The translations under genes and the position numbers were made by a program. Under the pieces are notes generated by a model. That model was not told the origin of the DNA and made no database searches. It worked only from the letters and a program-made list of their open reading frames with translations. DNA of 60,000 bases, from NCBI GenBank assembly GCA_009760855.2, contig WPIO01000001.1, positions 18,109,001 to 18,169,000 of the forward strand, in the 5' to 3' direction. Positions 44,101-55,365 of this stretch are shown piece after piece; the stretch's first letter is position 1, and each line of letters opens with the position of its first letter. This DNA is from Cristatella mucedo. Its lineage: Eukaryota; Bryozoa; Phylactolaemata; Cristatellidae.

Positions 44101-45589
44101 GCCGATAAAGAAATGTCCGTTAGTTGAGAGGTGTCTTAGGCTGCGCTTGCAGCCATCGTGTCTTAGGCTATAGTGGTTAAGGTGCTCGCCCCGACCAAGG
44201 TCTGGCTGAGGTCGTTGGCTCGAGCCCTGAGGCATATGTGAAGCTCCTTAAATAGAGATTAAGTTCTCTTGGGGCGCTATACAAATGAATCTTTGCTACT
44301 TTACTATCTTATGGCTCACTTATTTCCCTTAGCAGCCTCCATCGACGATATTTGTGCTTAGATGGCTTCGAACCTCCCCAAGCTTAACGGCAGTAAGACT
44401 AGTGTCGAGCTCAAGATGCAAGGCCGTGCCCTCAAGATGGTTTCAACTAGCATCACTCTAGGGACGTCTGCCCGTAGTCTTGACTTGCTATTGCAGAACG
44501 ACTTCTCGTTGGATGAGCATATTGCCTCTGCTGTCAAGTCGGCCTACTTTCAGCTAAGGGAGTTGCCGAAATCAATGCCAGCTTAGACATGATTACGACA
44601 GCCAAACTAGTTCACGTATCTATATCATAGCGTCTAGATTACCATAACCCCCTTTATCCAGAAGTCCCGGCCAGTTCCCTTTATCGTCTTCAACTGGTGC
44701 AAAACTCAGCAGCTCGTCTGATCTGTCGTCAACGACACAATTGCCACATCTTGCCACTTCTATCTGAACTTCACCGATTCCCTGTCAACTATCGAATCGA
44801 TTTCGAGATGCTCGTCAGGCTTACAGGTCGCTTCCTCGCTTGCACCAGCCTACCTATGTGACCTCATTGCTCCTCCGGCGTGCTCTTGCTTCACCTTAAC
44901 CTCGGCATTTAGTCTTTGTATGTCCCTCGCACTAAAATTGAAATCGTTTGGTTGTCGAGCCTTCAGTTTGTATGCACCGACAGCCTAGAATTCGATTCCA
45001 GCTACGGTCACTACCTGCAATGACCTTGTTTAGGCCTCAGATACAGGCTCGTCGGTTCAGTTCAGCTTTCCCTTAGCCCTTAGGTGTACTTGTCATTTTT
45101 GTTCTGGTCGTTGTGCCTGTCGTGCCTACCCATGCATGATTCAATGCATGTTATTAGTCAGAGGTCTCACTAATCGGTGGTCCTGTTTATCTTGTGTGCT
45201 TCAGCATGCTGGCCTAAGCGTAATACATTGTGTGACATCAGCACTTGATTATTGATTATCTTGCAGAAAGTTGTAAAGTGCAAGGATTGAGATTTAGATC
45301 TCTTGTGCTGTGCAAACGAACATCGTTGTTGTTATTCTTCCTCTTATTATGGCCGTGGCATGCCGTGAAGAGTTGCACGTGGTTTGCTTGAAGGATAATG
45401 GTGGACTTGTTGAAGATGAATGTTGCACCGAGCACCCTCGTGCAAGCACTCAAGATGATGAGGCAGCAAGCGCTAGCAGCAAAGAAGCAAAAGCAGCCCA
45501 TTGACCGCCGGCAGCTCGCAGAGAAGAGGACACAGTCGACTCCTGGTCATCATACTACTGGGGAAACAGCTCGTCCGTCCACTTCATAA
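40988..45589 (+). CDS. MZT2: Mitotic-spindle organizing protein 2 (MOZART2), two exons
   Basis: Join 40988-41103 and 45394-45589 gives a 103-residue protein ending at TGA/TAA-type stop 45587-45589. Exon 1 encodes FTLEETELYELSQLAGLTID then PRAF. The split Lys codon (AA|G) joins IMVDLLKMNVAPSTLVQALK. This reproduces the conserved MZT2 core (ELYEL..AG..ID...FK followed by xxVDLLKxNVAP). MZT2 is a small helical subunit of the gamma-tubulin ring complex that binds the N-terminal region of GCP proteins and helps recruit and activate microtubule nucleation at centrosomes and spindles. The C-terminus is Lys/Gln-rich and shorter than the mammalian protein (about 158 residues), so another short isoform or exon is possible. 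No AATAAA is seen in the first 300 bp after the stop. Confidence 0.9.
42340..42522 (+). CDS. Candidate terminal exon, unknown gene, plus strand
   Basis: After a good acceptor (ggtttattgcag, AG at 42356-42357) an open frame reads RCNSVIHPAQQIEAVAEPRR, then a Pro/Trp/Met-rich stretch and ends TNDEIMS-stop at 42522. Composition looks coding, but no family is recognised, the phase does not follow MZT2 exon 1 (which needs a phase 2 acceptor), and no partner exon was found. It could be chance. Confidence 0.2.
   Translation, partial: GWGLLQRCNSVIHPAQQIEAVAEPRRMDALAPPPPLWAPTWAAPIPMPPLSTDTNDEIMS
42794..42890 (-). CDS. Candidate terminal exon with acidic C-terminus, unknown gene, minus strand
   Basis: Reading leftwards from about 42890: NAEEDEDAPVEDTAPPEDS, then PTEVGPSEEQ and a stop at 42794-42796. 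The strongly acidic, Pro/Thr-rich, codon-regular tail is unlike the surrounding AT-rich sequence. An ATTAAA poly(A)-type signal (42682-42687 in reverse) lies about 107 nt after the stop. The 5' boundary is unclear: the frame stays open to about 42950 and no strong acceptor is seen. Many acidic-tailed proteins end like this, so no function is proposed. Confidence 0.3.
43840..44038 (+). pseudogene. Possible piggyBac-like transposase remnant
   Basis: The peptide RVVIGDNSFTSFRVATVTPF followed by a GFP-type end recalls the conserved mDNfFTS...L..GT.R.NRkGfP stretch of piggyBac transposases. Only this short block matches, with no other catalytic segment and no terminal repeats found. Chance similarity is quite possible. 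Confidence 0.2.
44150..44295 (+). mobile_element. SINE family D copy
   Basis: AGTGGTTAAGGTGCTCGCCC head, B-box region GGCTCGAGCCC, AAATAGAGATTAAGTTCTCT and GGGGCGCTATACAAATGAAT. Confidence 0.88.
44355..45180 (+). mobile_element. LINE family A-related fragment, diverged
   Basis: 44362-44586 encodes TSARSLDLLLQNDFSLDEHI and [10 protein letters not shown]. Further blocks follow in shifted frames: [15 protein letters not shown], an HRFPVNYRIDFEML-like block, and LKSFGCRAFSLYAP. It belongs to the CR1/L2-like family but is more diverged than the other A copies. It lies in the MZT2 intron in sense orientation. Confidence 0.75.
45394..45589 (+). CDS. MZT2: MZT2 exon 2
   Basis: Acceptor ttgaag|G after a T/G-rich stretch without a strong pyrimidine tract. 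It completes Lys, then IMVDLLKMNVAPSTLVQALK, the basic AAKKQKQPIDRRQLAEKR and a Ser/Thr-rich end. The weak acceptor is compensated by exact frame and homology. Confidence 0.88.
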
Positions 45590-46669
45590 TTTTTTCTCTT
45601 GGCTGCTGTTGATGTGCAGGCCGATTGCACCAGTGGTTGCTAGATGTAGTGCAATGATAACCGGAATACTGGAGCGATTATCCCAGTGGCACGTTGACAG
45701 CATAGTTTGGTGGACTCGGTTGCTGCCAGATGCCTTCCATCGTTAAGTTTGCCGACCTATCGCACTTCAGCCGTTCTCAGACTGGTTTATGGTGGCGAAC
45801 ATGAGCAGCTGTGGTGGGAAGGGCAGGTGTTGCTGGCTGATTGCTATGCATTCGGACTGAGTTGTCAAGCTTCAGCGAACAAAAACTTCAATAAGACCGC
45901 AGTGAAAAATATGCAATGAAACTGCAGAAAAAAAATCTGCTGTGAGGTTGCAACTCCTGTGGTAGCTTACTGGAGATAGCGCTTATTAGGCTAATCGTGC
46001 TTTGCGATTTTGTTGTTATCTACTGCATCAAGCTGCTCTTTCCCAAGATGCATGGAAACTTATATTCAGGTATAAGAGCCGAAATAATTCCACTCAAAGG
46101 TTTCTTTTGTGCAGCATTTGATTAAGTACTGAAAGTGTAGTGTAGGCAGCTGTGACTTTGGAATGGTTGCTAAGAAACTGATGTATTTCAGACAATACTT
46201 GAAGAGCTTTAAGACACTACCTGGATTTCTTTAATTACATCATTTTACGTAATCCCTTAGTTGTGATTTATGCTCATGGGCACAGTTTGCTACAGGCCGA
46301 TGTTATTGGAACCAGGAAGCCTTCAGGCCTTGCACCTGCTCTTGCAGGTACGTATGTTGCAGAATTAGAATGTTGAATCAGCCCTTTACGGGTTTCCTAA
46401 CTTAGCTGCTAACAAATCATACAAACTGCAGAATTGGAGCAGGACGTTGAGAATTTGTGACTACATTCTGATCCCAATTTATTGATTGTACCCCTGCCGG
46501 CTTTTTAGCCGCCGAAGAATTCGCTTTAGTTTTAAACAAGTAATGAAAATGAAATGAAGCGACGCCAAGTGATAAGTCAAGCAGCTTTAGTGGTGGCATC
46601 CCTGGTATTACTAGTTCTACTAGGCTGGACTGAGCTGCTATTCAGATTGAGGTCATGTTTATAGGCAAA

Positions 46670-46800
46670 CGAGCTTGGCCGCTATTAATCCCGCTGTTGT
46701 AGACAACAAAGGATTGTCTACTGCATGACTCGGAACCCACTACCCGTGCCGTGAAGAGCAGACACCTTACCCCTGGGCTAAGACCCAGTACCCTGTTCGT
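46670..46800 (-). mobile_element. tRNA-derived SINE-like copy
   Basis: In reverse: TTAGCCCAGGGGTAAGGTG (A-box-like), then GTGGGTTCCGAGTC (B-box-like), then ATCCTTTGTTGTCTAC. The structure does not fold as a functional tRNA (extra bases, no matching acceptor stem). Confidence 0.5.
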
Positions 46801-47189
46801 TCGGCAAAGCCACGAGGCCTAGGTGGATGTTGTTCTGGGTGTATTTTCTTTAGTACACGCTAAATCCTACGCGATTATTTGTTGCGAATACGGTAGCCAA
46901 CAGACTTAATCTGAATAGTGGCTTAGCTAAACCGGGCATTCGATAAAGCAACAGCTAGAAAGAAAGCCGTAACCTGACGCTGTCGAGGGAAAACTTGTTA
47001 GTAGAAACTCAGGAAGCCAGTCCATAGCCCAGGATAAGCGAACTACGAGTGGGTGTCGCTGCTTTCGTTAAGCAGGGAGAGACACCGTATTCATTAGATT
47101 TATTTCCTAACCTAATCAGATATATCAACCCCTTTGCTGCCTATTAAAGGGGCTGATATATCTGTAGAAATAGAACAAGGTATGGTGTT

Positions 47190-47520
47190 AATGTATAGTT
47201 TACCTAAAATATGCATACGTGTAAACATATCCGTCCGTAGCTCCACAAAGACTATATGGGTCTTGCGAAGGAGAGCACTCGCAGCCTAAGCGGCTTTCGC
47301 AATCGCACGGAACAAAGAAAGCGAGAAGCATAGCAGAGTCAGGAGAGCAGTTAAGGTAGTGATTAGCAGGGAAGTGGCAGCTCAAACCGGCTGGAAAGGA
47401 CGTGCAATAGTCGACAAGAGAGTGGTTGGTCATTGAAGATGAATCGTGAAGTGAGTTCCGCAGTCTAGGAACTGCACAGCAAAAGCTGTCACCAACGGTC
47501 TAAGGGGAGGTGTGGAACAG
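47190..47520 (-). mobile_element. LINE family B 3' fragment
   Basis: In reverse it encodes VDYCTSFPAGLSCHF and [16 protein letters not shown], followed by the AAGCCGCTTAGGCT hairpin and the tail. Collinear with 24.9-25.2 kb. Confidence 0.8.
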
Positions 47521-47799
47521 CTAATTTTTGTCGTCCATACCGGAACTGAGGATAAGACGATGCTGAAACTAGAGCAGCAGTTCAGCAAAAAAGCCAAGCT
47601 GCAGCAGGCCTTGTCGGTCGGCGTAAAAGCTTTGCTCTAAATCCTTGATCAACTGGCAGCCATTCTAGCTCTTTTATCTAAAGAGATACATGGTCAAACA
47701 TGTGGTACTGGCAACTAGCATTGCAGCCGCATTCGTAGCCAACTACAGTGGCATATTGGCTTTTTCCGGTAGCCCAGCCACTAAGAAATGACAATAATC

Positions 47800-47878
47800 T
47801 AATGTAAAGCGCCTAGAAAGAGATTAAGTTCTCTGAGGGCGCTTTATCAAGTACATTATTATCATTATTATTAATCTA
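47800..47878 (+). mobile_element. LINE A-type 3' tail
   Basis: Intact stem AAAGCGCC (47806-47813) / GGCGCTTT (47838-47845), loop TTAAGT, then ATTATTATC repeats. No coding part of this strand precedes it. Confidence 0.85.
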
Positions 47879-47999
47879 GCCGCGACAGAACTAAGGAGCC
47901 AGCTATATTTATTGCAAGCAACCGTGGAAGACCGTTTCTAAACTTAGCTAGGGATAAAAATAATAATAGTATCAAAACGATTGTCAATCAATGCCCCCT

Positions 48000-50010
48000 C
48001 GGAGAACTGAGACCAATTTCTAGGACTTCACGTATGCTGCAAAGGAAGCATGAACGAATGGTTAGCAGTAGGATGCTCGATAAACAACGAGAACAACATG
48101 GTTAAAGGTGACATGCGCAGAGTAAGCATGCGAATATGGTAAGTGGCAGCATGCAGTGTCTGTGCGCATAAGCACATTAAGAACGAATCACATGGACCCA
48201 CTAAATGCTGTCATAAATAGATGCATTTTAGTTTCTTCTTAAAAGTGGTCAAGTCAGGGAATCAAATTTCGTGACAAAAGTCAGAAGTGTGTTCCACGCT
48301 TTGGGAGCATGCGAGCTAAAGACACGATCTCCACAGAATTTGAGGTACGTACGAAGTATAGCCAAACTATTAAATTCCAAAAAGCAGGTGGTACGATGCT
48401 TAACCTGGTGGGGCAGTAGATCTTATAGGTGGGCTGGAGCCAAAGAATGAAGGGATATAAAAGTGAGTGAAAAAACCTTGAGGTCGATGCTTTGCTTGAC
48501 TGGGACCCCGAGCAAATCGGTGAGATGTGGCGACTGCATCGCTCACAACAGGCAAGCCTAGCTGCACAGTTTTGCACCAGATGTGAGTGCCTCATTGCAC
48601 ATGCCGGTAGACCAGCATGCAGTTAGTTACAGAAGTCTAGACGGGATGTCGCAAGTGCATGGACCAATTTAGATATGGTATCCCTGTCTAAACAAGCCCA
48701 AATTTTATCAATGGTTAGTAGGCGGATTTGACTGTGGAGCTCATGTGATCGTCTAATTAAAGGTCACTTTGGAACAGGACTCGTAGATTTCCTGCATTAT
48801 CAACAGGAGATATGCTGGCAGGATCGGTTTTGAGCGTTAACCTTTCCAATTTCTGAATCGCACATGGTTTGCATAACTAATAAGTTGGTTTCATCATCAC
48901 TCCATTTAAGGAAGTTTGCCGCCATCCATGTGCAGATGTCATCAATTAATGCAGCAAGTACAACTGCGTGTCATATGCACAGAAGTGAACTGGTTGATTA
49001 TGCCAGGCTGTCACTTCGGCAAGAGGGAGAGTAAAAACCGTGACAAGAATGTGACCAAGCACAGAACCCAGATGTGCCCCAGATTTGAGAGGTTCCCGGG
49101 TAATCTTAATCCATTCACATAAGTACTCTGGAGTTTCCCACTGAGATTGGACCTGAACCATTGCAATGCAGTGCCAGCGTCACGGGTCTTAAGATTTCGC
49201 GATTTCACACGTGATTTTAGATGAGGAGGAAAAGGGCACAAATTGGAGACTGAATGAGATCTGCATATGGTCAGATAAGCAGAATTTTGTAATAATTGAT
49301 AATAAAGTGGTCGTATGCGAAAATGTGGTCGAGTGTGTGATACTTGATATGAGTAGGGCCATGCACGTGAGCTAAAAGAGACACCGAGTCGGTCAGTGCA
49401 CGAATTTTGGTGCTGAAGGCGTCAGATAAGTTATAAAATTGATTGCTGAAATCACCCATAATGAGGAAAGGTCGATTTCTCGCACACAAAATCAAAATGA
49501 GATCAGAGAAATCTGAGAGAAATGTGGACTTGGTATGTGGTGGACGAAATACTTCTGCCACCATCCATAGCTTGTTGTCGGGTGATATCGAGACAATAGA
49601 TTCGAATGACAGCGCCGAGGGTACTGCAAACTGCCTGACGTTGAAGGTCGAGTGCGTAATAATGGCGACTCTATCCGCCAGTTTTGATTGATCTAATGAT
49701 GTGAAAAAACGAGGAGCTCCTCGGGGTCGCGTAATCAATGGTCGGATTGGTTGACCGATTTTACGCAAGTTTCAGTCGAGGCGAGCAGATCGAGACCTTT
49801 TGTAGAAATCGGGTCGCTTATTAATAGGGGTTTATTGTACATTGAGCGACGATTCCAAAGGCAAGGCGTTAATTTGGGCCGCCGGAGTTATAGTAGACCT
49901 GATGTCCTCTAAGTTAGAGAGAGTCGCAGTAAATCTACTTGGAGAAAGTGCGGTGCTGTCCGAGACTATGCTAGGAATACCAAATGAGTGGGTACTCTGC
50001 TCGCCGCTTC
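48000..50010 (-). mobile_element. LINE family A, endonuclease plus RT, internally deleted
   Basis: The most complete domain set. 49271-49768 (minus) is the APE-type endonuclease: DRVAIITHSTFNVRQF, WMVAEVFRPPHT, RPFLIMGDFSNQF (GDFN changed to GDFS). 48946-49241 jumps to the RT palm (GTALQWFRSNLSG, LGSVLGHILVT, then CAYDTQLYL where YADDTQLYL is expected). 48281-48960 is the thumb and C-terminus. The join between endonuclease and palm near 49.2 kb lacks the RT fingers, so several hundred codons are deleted. Stops and frameshifts make it inactive. Confidence 0.88.
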
Positions 50011-50160
50011 CGCCAAACGACAGTATCTCAGCTCGCGCCGCCCCCCCCCGCGCGTAGGCTCCTGAGCGCTTTTCTTATGTTAATGCACAATTCACGGATC
50101 TTAGCTACAGCAATAACATCTAGGAACGCATGCTAACTGCAGTAGCGAAGCTATAATAGG

Positions 50161-50185
50161 CTGCACGATCGTAGCGATCGTGCAG
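50161..50185. repeat. Perfect palindrome, 11-bp arms
   Basis: CTGCACGATCG-TAG-CGATCGTGCAG. Lies in a short GATC/CGCCGGCG-rich stretch between two LINE fragments. Confidence 0.95.
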
Positions 50186-50289
50186 GTTACGATCGCCGCC
50201 GGCGTATCGATTGCAGCCGCCGGCGAGCCCAAAGCGATATGCGTTTTGATATCCATACGCAAGTAACTTCTTACGCACTACGGTCAAAC

Positions 50290-50760
50290 AACAAATAGTT
50301 GATATTTAAACAGGTCTTAGTTGTATTGGTTTTCGTATTTGAAGTTCGCAAGAACTTAGGTTTTCGGAAGTGAATCCTGCAACGACAAGAAATGCCAGTA
50401 TGGTTTGGTGTCGGGAGGCGAGGTATCGGACGTGGTGGCTAGCAGTGGAAGCAGTCGTCTTAAAGGAGCTTTCAAAATTTAGGCAGCTGTTAAAGACGAC
50501 ATTTAGAGTACATGGTGACGGTCCCACAACAGAATCACCTGTTAGAAGAGGAAACAAAGCCTTCCACACGCTTAGGGCGTCCTATGAGCAGCAGTTTAGT
50601 TGTATCGTCATTTAGTTTAAGGAAATTTTTCAAAATCCAGAATCAAATGTCGGAAAGGCAAGCATTCAGTTTGTTAGTTTCGGAAGTGAATTCTGATGGT
50701 TTAAATGACAAACACGGCTGATTATCATCAGCATACAAGTGATGGTTACACGGAGTTGAG
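50290..50760 (-). mobile_element. LINE RT fragment of another subfamily, YADD box kept
   Basis: Minus strand from 50760: HHLYADDNQPCLSFKP, LNACLSDI, then after a stop WILKNFLKLNDDTTKLLL and IGRPKRV. The YADD catalytic box is at 50724-50735. The rest is too diverged to join to family A or B. Confidence 0.75.
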
Positions 50761-51169
50761 CAGCTACAGTGGAGTGCTGCCACTTGAACCCCGATTGAAC
50801 TTATTCTGACATTTCATTTATATATAGATATATATGCATGGTAACGACTGTACCAGATATTTCTCCGACAAAATAGAGTGGCCTGCCGATATTGCATCGG
50901 CAGTAAAGCTCGTTCTATAAAGCTTTTCAACTCCTTAACCAGCAGTAAAATGAGTATTCTAATTAAGCTCAGTTAAAACGTGGAGTGTAAAGGAGAAATA
51001 TCGTATCGGTCAGTCGGAAGCTGCACATCAAAAGGAAAATTGGTCTGATCTGAGACTGTTTTAGCAAAATTGATGACAGTTAGTGGTAACTGGGTTCATT
51101 AGCACTAACTTTCCAGAGATAGCGACAGATTGACCGTACTAATGGAACCCTTAGTAGCCACTGATGTTA

Positions 51170-52140
51170 CGAATAATGGTCTTTTCATCATATTGGTGAC
51201 AACCGGCATAGGATTCGTGCGCTGAAAAGGTGTTAATGAGACAAATAACTGAATAGCTCATTGTATCTCTGCTAGTGAATGGAAGTAAGGTTGGAGTAGA
51301 TCTTGGCTTCGATGCCTCACCAATCGGCCTGGTGAAGCTTAAACAAAGGCTGCAAATAACACTGCTCTGCTTTAGAGTGCATTTACCAAGATGTCCAGGC
51401 TTTGGGAGTGTACAAACTAAAGGCGCGGTCTTCAAAGGATTTGAGGTTTGTAGGAGGTATGGTGAACAATTAGATTCCATAAAGCGAGTGGTACAACGCT
51501 TACCCTGTTGGGGCAGTAGATCTGATAGGTAGGCTGGCGCCAAAGACTGAATGGACCTCAAAGTGATTGACAAAACATTGAAGTCGATGCGTTGCTTGAC
51601 TGGGAGCCAGTGCAAGTCGGTAAGAAGTGGTGTGATAGGGCAACTGCGACGCTCACGACAGACAAGCCTAGCTGCAGAGTTTTGCACCAGCTGTAAGCGC
51701 CTGAATGCACAGGCCTGTTGGCCAGCAAGCAGTTATTTACAGAAGTCAAGATGCGATGTTACAAATGTATGGACCAACTTCCCAACGATCCCATATTTCA
51801 GAGGTTCCTAGGATGATCTTTGTCCATTCACATCAATCCTCATGAGTCTTCTACTGAGAGAGGACCTGAACCATTGCAATGCAGTGCCACTAATGCCCAG
51901 GCGATATGAGTGGCACTCAATAAGGACTTTGTGATCGATAGTACCAAAAACTGCCGAAAGATCGAGCAAAAAAAGAGAGATACTCTACCAAAGTCTGCAT
52001 TCATAAGTGGGTCGTTGTACACCCGAAGCAACGCTGACTCTGTGCAGTCATTAGCTCTTAAACCAAACTGGAACTTACTAGCAAGGTTTGATGTTTCAAT
52101 ATATGAGTTCAGCTGGTCTGCCATGACTTGTTAGAGTGTC
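51170..52140 (-). mobile_element. LINE family A, RT palm and C-terminus
   Basis: 51840-52124 encodes NLASKFQFGLRANDCTESAL, the RT fingers/palm block. 51151-51687 encodes [29 protein letters not shown] and the C-terminus. The middle of the RT (active-site region) is absent between them. Confidence 0.85.
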
Positions 52141-52144
52141 TTTG

Positions 52145-53175
52145 ATAGGAAGGGTAGAAGGGAGACTGGGTGGAAGTTGCAAATGAGTTCCAGGCTTTTC
52201 GAGCATACGAACTAAAGACATGGTCTCTAGAAAAGTGGATGGTACGATGCTTAGCCTCGCGGTAGAGTGGTTCAAATAGGAAGGCTACAGCCAGAGAATG
52301 AAGGGACCTAAAAGTGACAGAAACTTGAAGTCGTTAAGCTGCTTGATTGGAAGCCAGTGCAGGTCGGTGAGAAAACTACGCACACGACAAAACAAGCCTA
52401 GCTGCAGAGTTTTGCATCAACTGTAAGCGTCTTATTGCACATGCTGATAGACCAGCAATCAGTGAGTTACAGAAGTCGAGACGGGATGTCACAATTGCGT
52501 GAACCAACTTGGATATGGTATTCCCATCTAAGCAGGCCCGAGTCTTTGCAATATTAAACGAAGGTGAAATTAGATAGACTTGACTATGAAGCTGATGTGA
52601 TCGTCTAGTGAAAGGTCACATTGGAAAGCGACACCTAGATTTCGTGCAGATTCAACAGGAGATATTTTGGCAGAGCCGACAGTGAGCGTTAAACTTTCCA
52701 ATTTCCGAATCACACTTGGTTTGCCCATAACTAGTAAGTTGGTTTTATCATCATTCAATTTGAGAAAGTTTGCTGCTATTCTTGAGCAGATTTCAGAAAT
52801 ACATTAAGTAAGAGAGTTGAGAGAACTTGACTACCTGGAAGGCTGGGAGGGATCAAAGCCCCGATACAGTTGTGTGTCATCTGCATAGAAGTGACAGCGT
52901 AGGCTGTGCATTGAAATCACATCACATCCTCGCAAGAGAAAAAGTATGAATTGTGAAAAGAAGAGGACCAAGTACAGAGCCCTGAGTTACAGAGCCCATC
53001 CTTTTGTGGCTCTTAATACGACCTGTGCCGGTTTACATCAATACTCAGGAGTCTCCTACTGAGATACGATCTGAGCAATTGCAGTGCAAGGCTAGTGATG
53101 CACAGGCGAGATGAGAGGTGCTCGGGAAGGACTTGGTGATCAATATTGAGTCTTGGGTTTGGTCTTCAGGTCTTG
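52145..53175 (-). mobile_element. LINE family A, second copy of the cluster
   Basis: 52570-52758 encodes NDDKTNLLVMGKPSVIRKLE and [18 protein letters not shown]. The nucleotide match extends on both sides through the thumb and into the palm (about 53.0-53.15 kb). Same strand as its neighbours. Confidence 0.8.
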
Positions 53176-55090
53176 ACACGTTCATTGCGTTGTGCCGCTA
53201 CCCAAGCTAGAGAGGGTCTCGCGGTCATAGCTGTTAGCAGTAACATGCCGAGTGTCAACATACATGCATGGTGAGTGATGGCATGCCCAGCGTCAGCACG
53301 ACTAAGTACATACAGGACAATTCACAAGGACCCAGCATATGCTGTGAGTAACAGGTGCGTGTTTAGCTTTTTTTTAATGTCGTGAAGTCAGGGCATGTCG
53401 TGACGTCAGTCAAAAATTAAGGTCTAGGCTTTGGGAGCATAGGAACTAAAGGTCTCAACAGGATTTTAGTTTGGTTCGAGGCACAGATAACTGATGTGAG
53501 TCAGAAGAGCAGGTGGTTAGCTGGTACGAAGCCGAGCTTTGCTGGGGAGTATTTCTGATAGGTAGGCTCGAGCCAGAGAATGATTGGACCAAAGGCCCGA
53601 GTGACCAAACTTTTAAGCCAATACGCTACTTGATTGGAAGCCAGTGCAGGTTGGCGAGAATTGGTGTAATGGTTTGGCCGAGTAGTTTAGGTGCTCGCCT
53701 CGAACCAGGTCAAGGTGAATGTATTTGATGACTTAGGTCGTAGGCTCGAGCCTACGATGACATATATGAAGGACCTGAACAAAAATTAAGTGGATTATGT
53801 GGATTGAGTGGATTAATAGATTAAGCAGATTAAGGTGCTCGAGAAGGACTTGGTGATTAATAGTATCAAAAGCTGCCGATAGATCAAGCAAAACAAGCGC
53901 ATGACGAAACCTAATTCTGCATCTCTGTGGTAATTATGCGCATTGAAGCAACGCTAACTCTGCGGAGTGGTTAGCTCTAAAAACAGAGTGGGACTTGCTA
54001 GGTTTGAATTTTCGACGTAAGAGTTTAGTTGGTCCTCCACTTGTCGTTCCAGTGTCTAAGATGGGAACGGCAGTAGTGAGGCTGGGTGAGAGCTGCTTTA
54101 AGTTATCTTGGTCTAGTGTTGTTGTCTTAATAAATGGCCCAACACACCCTTTTTGAAAGATGCAAGGACAACACCTATGGCAAACGATATATTTATTATG
54201 TTAGAAACATATGCATGGCAACAGCAGATCTATACATTGTAGAATTAGGGCAGTGGGAATAGGTTCTTGAGGGGTAGTAGTCTCTTTTGATTGGGAGATA
54301 AATTCTAAGATGAGGCCACTCATGGCCGTCTTAAATATAGACGCTTAGGTACTGCAATAAATTGAGGGAGAAGAGCTCTATGGGGTGTTATTGAGGGACA
54401 AGAGTCTGGAAAGCTTCTAGGCTTCTACCTTAGGGATGGACTGTCTGATCGTGTCTATCTGGTTGACAAAGAATGTAGAGAAGCGATCAGCTACCACAAG
54501 GATCATTAGGTAAGGAGCTAATCTGCCTGAGAATGATTAAGGAGGTGGTTAATGGTAACATAAGCATTTTTGGATTGTGCGCCTGTGATTAGACAATATT
54601 TTTCATGGAAGATAGATTGACTTTTGCTATGATAGATTGATAGAGCCTCTAGTAGTCCTTGTGCTCTTGTCGATGGACAGTCAGTCCTGATCTTTTGTGC
54701 TTTTTCAAGCTTGCGCTTAGTAGACCTAGCTAGTTTAATGTCTGTGGTAAATCAGAGGCTATATGAGTGAGTGCGCACATAGCAATTTTTCAGAGAGGCA
54801 AACTCGTTGAATATGTCAGCTAGTGTTGTGCTATAACATTCTACCAATGATGACAGGTCAGAAGGAGGATTGAGCAGCGAGGGGGGGGGCCCCCGAGAAG
54901 ATATTTTCGTACGGATGACATCAACGTCACGGGTCTTAATCTTGCACCATAGTATGGTTCTGTAGCAGGAGCTCCTTATATTTGATACCTCGAGCGTGGC
55001 GTCGCCAAGCCAAGAGGCCGATCTCCTGGATGAAAGGACAAGGTCGGAGATCAGTGGCTTGACCTCGGGTTTTACGGCTAAAGTTCTCAT
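53176..55090 (-). mobile_element. LINE family A, third copy of the cluster
   Basis: 53.2-53.66 kb corresponds to the C-terminal part and 3' region, 53.8-54.13 kb to the palm (ASKSHSVF.ANHSAELALL-like, decayed) and 54.75-55.09 kb to the linker between endonuclease and RT (LVLSSRRSASWLGDA, then LASLKN-like). A SINE D interrupts it at 53.66-53.80 kb. Confidence 0.75.
53660..53800 (+). mobile_element. SINE family D inside LINE A
   Basis: TTTGGCCGAGTAGTTTAGGT head, GTCGTAGGCTCGAGCC B-box region, then AAAAATTAAG. The 3' stem is degraded and followed by GATTAAG/GATTATG repeats. Confidence 0.7.
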
Positions 55091-55204
55091 CGAGGTCGGA
55101 CGCGGATCTCGCGCACGAAGAAACCCTGTTACTCAGCTAGCCGTACATTTGACGGTGTAGGCTGATATTCTAGGAAGGAAGATGGTTCGGCGTTGCAGCT
55201 ACGG

Positions 55205-55365
55205 AAGCCGACCACTTTCTCTTTGTTGCGTGAGACGAAGTCTGTTGGCTACCGAATGCGTACCGAAAGCCGCTTAGGCTGTGAGTGCGCTACACAAAAC
55301 TCTCCTGCGTAACACCCACATAGTCTCAATGACTTGTGAAGTTACAGACGGAGATACATTGGCCA
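55205..55365 (+). mobile_element. LINE family B 3' end, nearly identical to the 25 kb copy
   Basis: CTTTCTCTTTGTTGCGTGAG onward through the AAGCCGCTTAGGCT hairpin to GTTACAGACGGAGATACAT, with few differences from 25.09-25.24 kb, suggesting recent activity. Confidence 0.85.

Larger units (their letters stand above)
41104..45393 (+). other. MZT2 intron
   Basis: 4290 bp, gtatgt...ag. 41.1-42.1 kb shows nothing recognisable. 42.1-42.3 kb is GT/TG-rich. 42.3-42.9 kb holds two weak candidate terminal exons on opposite strands. 43.8-44.0 kb may hold transposase debris. 44.15-45.2 kb is SINE D and LINE A. Confidence 0.85.

Noticed and set aside
45256-45504. Frames on both strands overlapping MZT2 exon 2
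   Set aside because: Shadows of the conserved MZT2 frame.
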